Shown piece after piece: positions 59,306 through 64,000 of a stretch of DNA of 64,000 bases (position 1 is the first letter of the stretch; each line of letters starts with the position of its first letter). Source of the stretch: Streptomyces sp. NBC_00569 (GTDB lineage Bacteria; Actinomycetota; Actinomycetes; Streptomycetales; Streptomycetaceae); contig NZ_CP107783.1 of assembly GCF_036345255.1 (NCBI RefSeq), positions 8,177,001 through 8,241,000 on the forward strand, given 5' to 3'. The notes under the pieces are model-generated. The model searched no databases, had not been told where the DNA came from, and was given only the letters and a program-made list of their open reading frames with translations. Both the position numbers and the translations under genes were made by a program.

Positions 59306-60487
59306 TCAGCGCCCCCCGGCGACCAGTAGCGGCGCGCCACCGACGGCCGGCCGGATGAGCGGCGACGCCGGTATCCGCGGCAACAGACCGCGCGCCGCCA
59401 GATCCGGGATCACGCCCTCCCCGAACCAGTACGCCTCCTCCAGATGGGGATAGCCCGACAGGACGAAGTGCTCGACGCCCAGCGCGTGGTACTCCTCGAT
59501 CCGGTCCGCGACGTCGGAGTGGCTGCCGACGAGTGCCGTGCCCGCGCCGCCCCGCACCAGACCGACGCCCGCCCACAGGTTCGGGGAGATCTCCAGGTCG
59601 TCGCGCGAACCCCCGTGGAGCGCCAGCATCCGCTGCTGCCCGACCGACTCGCTGCGGCCGAGCGCCTCCTGGGCGGCGGCCACCGTCTCCGGCGACAGGT
59701 CGTCGAGCAGCCGGTTCGCCGTCGCCCACGCCTCCGCCGACGAGTCGCGCGAGATGGTGTGCAGCCGGATCCCGAAGCGGACCGTGCGCCCCTCCTTCTC
59801 GGCGAGCCCCCGGATCCAGTCGATCTTCTGCTTCACCTGCTCGGGCGGCTCGCCCCAGGTCAGATAGACATCGGTGTGCCGCGCGGCGACCGGCCCCGCC
59901 GCGGCGGACGAACCGCCGAAGAAGATCTCCGGCAGCGGGTCCGGCGGCAACGCGGTGAGACCGCCCTCCACCTGGTAGTGCTCACCGTCGAAGTCGAACG
60001 GCTGCCCGCTCCACACCCCTCGCACCACCGACAGGAACTCGTCGGTCCGCGCATAGCGCCGGTCGTGGTCCAGATGGTCTCCGAAGCGCCGCTGCTCGGT
60101 GGAGTCACCACCGGTCACCACGTTCAGGAGCAGCCGCCCGCGCGTGATCCGCTGATACGTCGCCGCCATCTGGGCGGCGAGCACCGGCGAGATCACCCCG
60201 GGTCGGAACGCCACCAGGAACTTCAGCCGCTCCGTGTGCTGGGCGAGGGCCACCGTCGTCAGCCACGCGTCCTCGCACCACGTGCCCGTCGGCGTCAGAA
60301 CGGCCTCGAACCCCAACTGCTCCGCGGCCTTGGCTATTTGGGTCAGATAGTCGATGTCGGGGGCGCGCACGCCGCTGACCGGAGCGATCCGCGAGCGCTT
60401 GACGCCCCCGTCGGTGTAGGCGTGCCGGTCCACGAGGGTGCGGCCGTCGCCGCCGGTCGGCAGAAACCAGTGAAGGTGGACGCTCAT
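59306..60487 (-). CDS. ssuD: FMNH2-dependent alkanesulfonate monooxygenase
   Basis: A 393-residue bacterial-luciferase-like enzyme. It starts MSVHLHWFLPTGGDGR, and has the family segments LTPTGTWCEDAWLT (substrate/flavin pocket), ITRGRLLLNVVTGGDS and EIFFGGSSAAA. SsuD releases sulfite from C2-C10 alkanesulfonates with FMNH2 and oxygen. It follows ssuA with only 2 bases between stop and start; AAGGAG lies within the ssuA end. No ssuE-type reductase is adjacent. Confidence 0.95.
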   Translation of the reverse strand: MSVHLHWFLPTGGDGRTLVDRHAYTDGGVKRSRIAPVSGVRAPDIDYLTQIAKAAEQLGFEAVLTPTGTWCEDAWLTTVALAQHTERLKFLVAFRPGVISPVLAAQMAATYQRITRGRLLLNVVTGGDSTEQRRFGDHLDHDRRYARTDEFLSVVRGVWSGQPFDFDGEHYQVEGGLTALPPDPLPEIFFGGSSAAAGPVAARHTDVYLTWGEPPEQVKQKIDWIRGLAEKEGRTVRFGIRLHTISRDSSAEAWATANRLLDDLSPETVAAAQEALGRSESVGQQRMLALHGGSRDDLEISPNLWAGVGLVRGGAGTALVGSHSDVADRIEEYHALGVEHFVLSGYPHLEEAYWFGEGVIPDLAARGLLPRIPASPLIRPAVGGAPLLVAGGR

Positions 60488-60489
60488 CG

Positions 60490-61557
60490 TCAGGACTCCT
60501 TGCCGAAGGTGCGGGGCGCGGTCGTCGACGCCGGCAGACCGCCGTTGAACCGGGTGTCCACGAACGACGCGAAGTCGACCTTCCGGGGGATCAGCTTCAG
60601 CGTCGCGAAGGTGTCGGCGATCCGCTGCTCCGAGGCGATGGCGGGCTTGTCGACGGCAACGGTGACCCGGGTGCCGTTGGTGCGCTTCACCGCGTCCAGT
60701 GCGACGTCGTAGGGCAGCCCGGTGTCCTTCGCCCAGACCTTCGCCCATGCCTCGGGGTGCTTGAAGACCCAGTCCTGGGCGCGCCTGAGCCGCTTGAGGT
60801 AGTCGCCGATCGCGGCGGCCTTCTTGCTGTCCTTGAGCGAGGAGGGCGCCGCGACCTGGAACGCCAGCCCATTGGTGAGCCCGTCCCCGTCGGTGAGCAC
60901 CCGCCCCTGCTTGCCCCGCAGGACCTGGGAGGTGTACGGGTCCCAGACGGCCCAGGCGTCGACCTTGCCGCCGGTGAACGCGGCGAGCGCGTCGGCGGGC
61001 TGGAGGTACTTGACCTGCACGTCCTTCAGGGAGAGGCCGGCCTTCTTCAAGGACGCGACCAGCTGGTAGTGCGCGGACGAGCCCTGCGCCACGGCGATGG
61101 ACCTGCCCTTGAGCTCCTCGGGCTTCTTCAGCTTCGAGTCGATCGGGACGAGGATGGTGTCGCCCTTCGCGGTTCCGTGGCTTGCCGCCACGATGGTGAT
61201 TTTCGAGTTGGCACCGGCCGCGAAGACGGGCGGGGTGTTGCCGACCCCGCCGATGTCGACGGCCTTGGCGTTGACGGCCTCCAAGAGCGGTGGCCCGGAC
61301 GTGAAGGTCGACCAGCGGATCTTGTAGTCGAGGTCGTCGAGCTCGCCGGCGGCCCGGAGTACGGCTTCCGAACCGCCCTTCTGGTCACCGACGTTGAGCG
61401 TGAGGCTCCCCTTGCCGTCGGTCCCGCCGCTGCCCGAGCCGCCCGTGGACGTATCGGCGGCGGAGGTGCCGGAGCAGGCGGCGAGCAGCAGGGCCAGGGG
61501 GAGCAGCAGAGCGGGGGCGAGGCGTCGTCGCATGGGGAGTCCGTTTCGTGGGTTCAT
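60490..61557 (-). CDS. ssuA: aliphatic sulfonate ABC transporter substrate-binding lipoprotein
   Basis: A 355-residue periplasmic-type binding protein of the SsuA/TauA fold (NMT1-like). Lipobox LLLAACSG near residue 28 anchors it at the membrane surface, followed by a Gly/Ser linker. Binding-protein body: VGDQKGGSEAVLRAAGEL, AVDIGGVGNTPPVFAAG and KVDAWAVWDPYTSQVL. The start ATG 61557 gives MNPRNGLPMRRRLAP; ATG 61533 is the alternative. Third gene of the ssuC-B-A-D order. Confidence 0.93.
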   Translation of the reverse strand: MNPRNGLPMRRRLAPALLLPLALLLAACSGTSAADTSTGGSGSGGTDGKGSLTLNVGDQKGGSEAVLRAAGELDDLDYKIRWSTFTSGPPLLEAVNAKAVDIGGVGNTPPVFAAGANSKITIVAASHGTAKGDTILVPIDSKLKKPEELKGRSIAVAQGSSAHYQLVASLKKAGLSLKDVQVKYLQPADALAAFTGGKVDAWAVWDPYTSQVLRGKQGRVLTDGDGLTNGLAFQVAAPSSLKDSKKAAAIGDYLKRLRRAQDWVFKHPEAWAKVWAKDTGLPYDVALDAVKRTNGTRVTVAVDKPAIASEQRIADTFATLKLIPRKVDFASFVDTRFNGGLPASTTAPRTFGKES

Positions 61558-61665
61558 GGCCGGCCGGTCAGGGCCGGCGCCGGTCTGTCGGCGCAGGCCG
61601 ACATGGCCGTAGGGCGGTGCGCCGGTACGGGTGGTGTGTGTGGAGGCAGCCGAACTGACGAGACG

Positions 61666-62448
61666 TCAGGCGGCGGTGGCGGCAGGGGAGGAAGTCTCCG
61701 GCGCGTCGACCCCCAGTCGGTGGAGCAGCTCGGTGCGCAGTTCGCCGAAGCGCGGGTCGGATATCCCGCGCGGACGCTCCAGATCGATCTCGGTCTCGTA
61801 CGCGATGACGCCTTCGTCCATCACGAGCACACGGTCGGCGAGCAGGACGGCCTCCTCGACGTCGTGCGTGACCAGGAGGACGGCGCAGCCGCGTCGCTGC
61901 CACAGCTCGTCGACGAGGCGCTGCGCCTTGATGCGGGTGAGCGCGTCGAGTGCGCCGAACGGCTCGTCGAGCAGCAGCAGATCGGGCTCGCGCACCAGGG
62001 CGCGGGCCAGCGATGCACGCTGGGCCTCGCCGCCGGACAGGGTCTTGGGCCACGCGTTCGTGCGGTGGTCGAGTGCGACCTCCTCCAACGCCCGCTCGGC
62101 GAGGGCTCGTTCGGGCTTGCCCGGCAACCCGAGCAGTACGTTGCGCCACACCCGCTTCCACGGCATGAGACGCGGCGCCTGGAACGCGACGGCCTTGCGA
62201 CGCGGCACGAGCACGGTGCCCTCGATGTCGCGGTCGAGCCCGGCGAGGATGCGCAGCAGGGTCGACTTGCCGCAGCCGCTGCGGCCGAGCAGCGCCACGA
62301 ACTCGCCCGGCCTCACCTCGAGATCGAGACGGTCGATGACGGCACGCCCGTCGAAGGAGCGGGTGAGTCCCTCCACGCGTACGGCCGGACGAGTCTGCGT
62401 GGACGGGGACTTCGGGGTGGTCACCGGCCGGTGAACGTCGGTCGCCAT
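61666..62448 (-). CDS. ssuB: aliphatic sulfonate ABC transporter ATP-binding protein
   Basis: A 260-residue ATPase: Walker A GRSGCGKST, signature LSGGEAQRASLARALV, Walker B LLLLDEPFGALDALT, His loop VTHDVEEAVLLAD. Powers sulfonate import with SsuC and SsuA. The ATG at 62448 lies inside the end of ssuC, overlapping by 28 bases, so it is translationally coupled to it. The gap to ssuA is 108 bases. Confidence 0.95.
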   Translation of the reverse strand: MATDVHRPVTTPKSPSTQTRPAVRVEGLTRSFDGRAVIDRLDLEVRPGEFVALLGRSGCGKSTLLRILAGLDRDIEGTVLVPRRKAVAFQAPRLMPWKRVWRNVLLGLPGKPERALAERALEEVALDHRTNAWPKTLSGGEAQRASLARALVREPDLLLLDEPFGALDALTRIKAQRLVDELWQRRGCAVLLVTHDVEEAVLLADRVLVMDEGVIAYETEIDLERPRGISDPRFGELRTELLHRLGVDAPETSSPAATAA

Positions 62449-63335
62449 TGCAGCAGCAGCCTTTCGAGGGTACGGACGACGAAGTCGGCGAGCAGGCCGA
62501 GGAACGCGTAGACGATCAGGCAGACGACGATGACGTCGGTCCGCAGGAAGTCGCGGGCCTGCACCATCAGGAAGCCGATGCCGGCGTCCGCGTTGATCTG
62601 CTCGGCGAAGACGAGGGCCAGCCAGGAGATGCCGAGCGAGTACCGCAGCCCGGTCATGGCGCCGGGCAGCGCGCCCGGCAGGACCACATGGCGTACGAGA
62701 CCCCAGCGGGAGAGTCCGAGCGACTCCCCGGCCTCGATCAACTGCGCGTCCACGCCGCGGATTCCGGCGTACACGTTCAGATACAGCGGGAACGAGACGC
62801 CCAGCGTGATGATGGCGATCTTCGGCGCCTCGCCGATCCCGAACCAGATGATGAACAGCGGGATCAGCCCTACGAACGGCACGGTCCGCAGCATCTGCAC
62901 GCTTGCGTCGACGAGGTCCTCGCCTACCCGGAACAGGCCTGAGACGAGGGCGAGTCCGGTACCGACGACCACGCCGAACAGCAGGCCGATCGCGACGCGC
63001 TGGAGCGAGACCCCCATGGCGTTGGGCAGCGACCCGTCGGAGACGAGATCACCGGCGACCCGGGCGATTGTGCCGGGCGAGGCGAGTACATCGGTGGTCA
63101 ACACGCCTGTACTGCTGAGGAGTTGCCACAGGATGAGCAGCAGGACGGGCCCGGAGGTGCGACGCAGCCAGCGCGGGACCCGAGTGCGTCGGGTGGAGGA
63201 GGGGACGAGACGGACGAGCTCGGGGCTGCCGACGGAATCGGCATGGGATGGGGCATCGGAATCGGCGGGGACGGCATCCGGGGCAGCCGACTTGGCGACG
63301 ACGTCCGGATCCGGCGGGGCATGGCTGATGCTCAT
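62421..63335 (-). CDS. ssuC: aliphatic sulfonate ABC transporter permease
   Basis: A 304-residue permease with six helices and the EAA-type loop near SLGLSRWGLVRHVVLPGALP. A long acidic, Ala/Pro-rich cytoplasmic leader (about 55 residues) precedes the first helix (TSGPVLLLILWQLLSS). ATG 63335 follows GGAG. It is the first structural gene after the leader peptide and attenuator-like hairpin, so its transcription is probably controlled by cysteine supply. Confidence 0.93.
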   Translation of the reverse strand: MSISHAPPDPDVVAKSAAPDAVPADSDAPSHADSVGSPELVRLVPSSTRRTRVPRWLRRTSGPVLLLILWQLLSSTGVLTTDVLASPGTIARVAGDLVSDGSLPNAMGVSLQRVAIGLLFGVVVGTGLALVSGLFRVGEDLVDASVQMLRTVPFVGLIPLFIIWFGIGEAPKIAIITLGVSFPLYLNVYAGIRGVDAQLIEAGESLGLSRWGLVRHVVLPGALPGAMTGLRYSLGISWLALVFAEQINADAGIGFLMVQARDFLRTDVIVVCLIVYAFLGLLADFVVRTLERLLLQWRPTFTGR

Positions 63336-63404
63336 GGGTGCTCCACGCAGAAGGCAGGGGAGGGCAGCGGTGAAGGTGAAAGGGGTACGCGTATGCGTCA
63401 GCGC

Positions 63405-63426
63405 CCCCGCGTGAGTTCACGCGGGG
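63405..63426 (-). terminator. attenuator-like hairpin between the leader peptide and ssuC
   Basis: CCCCGCGTGA at 63405-63414 pairs perfectly with TCACGCGGGG at 63417-63426 (10-bp stem). On the minus strand it lies 57 bases after the leader-peptide stop and 70 bases before the ssuC start. There is no U-tract. Confidence 0.65.
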
Positions 63427-63482
63427 TCGAGGCAGGGGCGTACGGGGCTACGCGACGTAGCCGGAGATGCGGGGAAAGGGCG

Positions 63483-63566
63483 TCAGCAGCCGCGGCGACA
63501 CGCGGCGGAGGCCACCCGCAGCAGGTCGATGTGACCGCGCGTGGTGAGCAGAACTGAACGCAACAT
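63483..63566 (-). CDS. cysteine-type attenuation leader peptide, 27 residues
   Basis: A short ORF encoding MLRSVLLTTRGHIDLLRVA followed by SAACRRGC. The LLTTRGHIDLLRVAS-A-CRR pattern is the actinobacterial Cys leader-peptide family found upstream of sulfur-uptake operons (from memory, mycobacterial and Streptomyces examples). Two Cys codons near the end would stall ribosomes when cysteine is low and favour the non-terminated structure. No Shine-Dalgarno sequence precedes the ATG; the promoter spacing places the transcript start at about the ATG, so it is probably leaderless. Confidence 0.85.
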   Translation of the reverse strand: MLRSVLLTTRGHIDLLRVASAACRRGC

Positions 63567-63573
63567 GCCGCAG

Positions 63574-63603
63574 AAAGTAGCCACCTTGTCGACGCAAGGT
63601 CAA
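63574..63603 (-). promoter_or_regulatory. promoter for the leader peptide and ssu operon
   Basis: On the minus strand, -35 TTGACC (63603-63598), 18-base spacer, -10 TACTTT (63579-63574). Transcription should start near 63567, next to the leader ATG at 63566. Confidence 0.7.
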
Positions 63604-63645
63604 TGGCGTCTCGATGGATGGACGCGCTGTATCAGGTGGCGGGCT

Positions 63646-63667
63646 CGGATCGGGCCCGGATCGGGCC
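63646..63667. repeat. 11-base tandem repeat (CGGATCGGGCC x2)
   Basis: Two exact copies of CGGATCGGGCC at 63646 and 63657 in the gap between the ssu promoter and the YjbQ-family gene. Possibly a regulator site or slippage repeat; nothing specific is indicated. Confidence 0.6.
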
Positions 63668-63698
63668 CGGACGGCGCCCGATGAGTGAGGATGGACGC

Positions 63699-64000
63699 AT
63701 GTCCGACGCCTTCACCACGCGCATCCTGAACGTATCCACCGGCTCCGCGGAGCGGGTCGTCGACCTGACCCACGACTGCGAGACCTTCCTGAGCGAGGTC
63801 GCCGCGGGCCGCGACGGCCTGCTCAACATCTTCGTGCCCCACGCGACGGCCGGCGTGGCCGTCATCGAGACGGGCGCGGGCAGCGACGACGACCTCCTCA
63901 CCGCCCTCCACTCGCTGCTCCCCGCGGACGACCGCTGGCAACACCGCCACGGCTCCCCGGGCCACGGCCGCGACCACGTCCTCCCGGCCCTGGTCCCACC
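63699..64000 (+). CDS. YjbQ-family protein (UPF0047), N-terminal part (partial)
   Basis: The first 100 codons of a YjbQ/UPF0047 protein; the end lies outside the window. Recognisable family motifs are NIFVPHATAGVAVIETG and the His-rich HRHGSPGHGRDHVLPAL. The family has a jelly-roll-like metal-bound fold; some members have thiamine-phosphate-synthase-like activity in vivo. The ATG at 63699 was chosen; ATG 63681 (six codons earlier, same frame) is also possible, and GTGAGGA near 63685 favours 63699. Confidence 0.88.
   Translation, partial: MSDAFTTRILNVSTGSAERVVDLTHDCETFLSEVAAGRDGLLNIFVPHATAGVAVIETGAGSDDDLLTALHSLLPADDRWQHRHGSPGHGRDHVLPALVP

Overview
The window is about 64 kb of very GC-rich chromosome that reads as a Streptomyces core or near-core region. 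Four things point that way: codon third positions are almost always G or C, purine-rich ribosome binding sites are common, there is a conservon (cvnABCD) operon, and typical Streptomyces families are present (SSI-type protease inhibitor, tripeptidyl aminopeptidase, MurT/GatD, Tat-exported glycosidases). From memory, the order urease - tripeptidyl aminopeptidase - ... - pfkA matches the S. coelicolor SCO1236 to SCO1214 region. I see no tRNA, rRNA, CRISPR array, insertion sequence or prophage.

Layout. 1-4393: urease operon ureA(partial)-B-C-F-G-D. 4597-8901: secreted tripeptidyl aminopeptidase, an NAD-dependent epimerase, a PlsC-type acyltransferase, an SSI-type inhibitor with Gln at P1, and a 52-residue membrane protein. 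8986-13199 (minus): CtaG-type oxidase assembly protein, 6-phosphofructokinase, and the GatD/MurT pair that amidates lipid II. 13341-15956: peptide deformylase, a TetR regulator, and a divergent acyl-CoA dehydrogenase with two operator-like sites. 16019-22636 (minus): GH89 alpha-N-acetylglucosaminidase with a DasR-type operator, then a SWIM-protein/SNF2-helicase pair. 22956-29631: fatty-acid desaturase, a 60-residue membrane protein behind CTCAGGG direct repeats, a secreted esterase-like protein, small unknowns, PadR with divergent hydrolase, and a methyltransferase.

29857-36737: MHYT membrane sensor followed by the conservon cvnA-B-C-D, a PPOX-type flavoprotein, a second roadblock protein and a DUF6397-like protein. 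36775-40773 (minus): TPR protein, TesB thioesterase and a large Ski2-like helicase. 40931-45554: membrane metal-dependent hydrolase and a two-subunit ABC exporter whose subunits have complementary degenerate ATPase motifs. 45731-49849: lipoprotein L,D-transpeptidase, PNGase A-like amidase and a dicarboxylate symporter. 49898-55223 (minus): Tat-exported GH109-like protein, a two-domain D-lactate dehydrogenase-type FAD/Fe-S enzyme and a MarR regulator divergent from an ABC exporter (55317-57131). Then an MltG-like transglycosylase. 58150-63566 (minus): sulfonate-sulfur operon (ssuC-B-A-D plus a flavoprotein monooxygenase) behind a 27-codon cysteine leader peptide and an attenuator-like hairpin. 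63699 to the end: partial YjbQ-family gene.

The strongest regulatory readings are: (1) a 14/16 match to the DasR operator just upstream of the GH89 gene, (2) a probably leaderless leader peptide ending in Cys-Arg-Arg-Gly-Cys before the ssu operon, and (3) palindromes between three divergent regulator/target pairs (TetR, PadR, MarR). The least explained items are the SNF2/SWIM pair, the MHYT-conservon linkage and the asymmetric ABC exporter.
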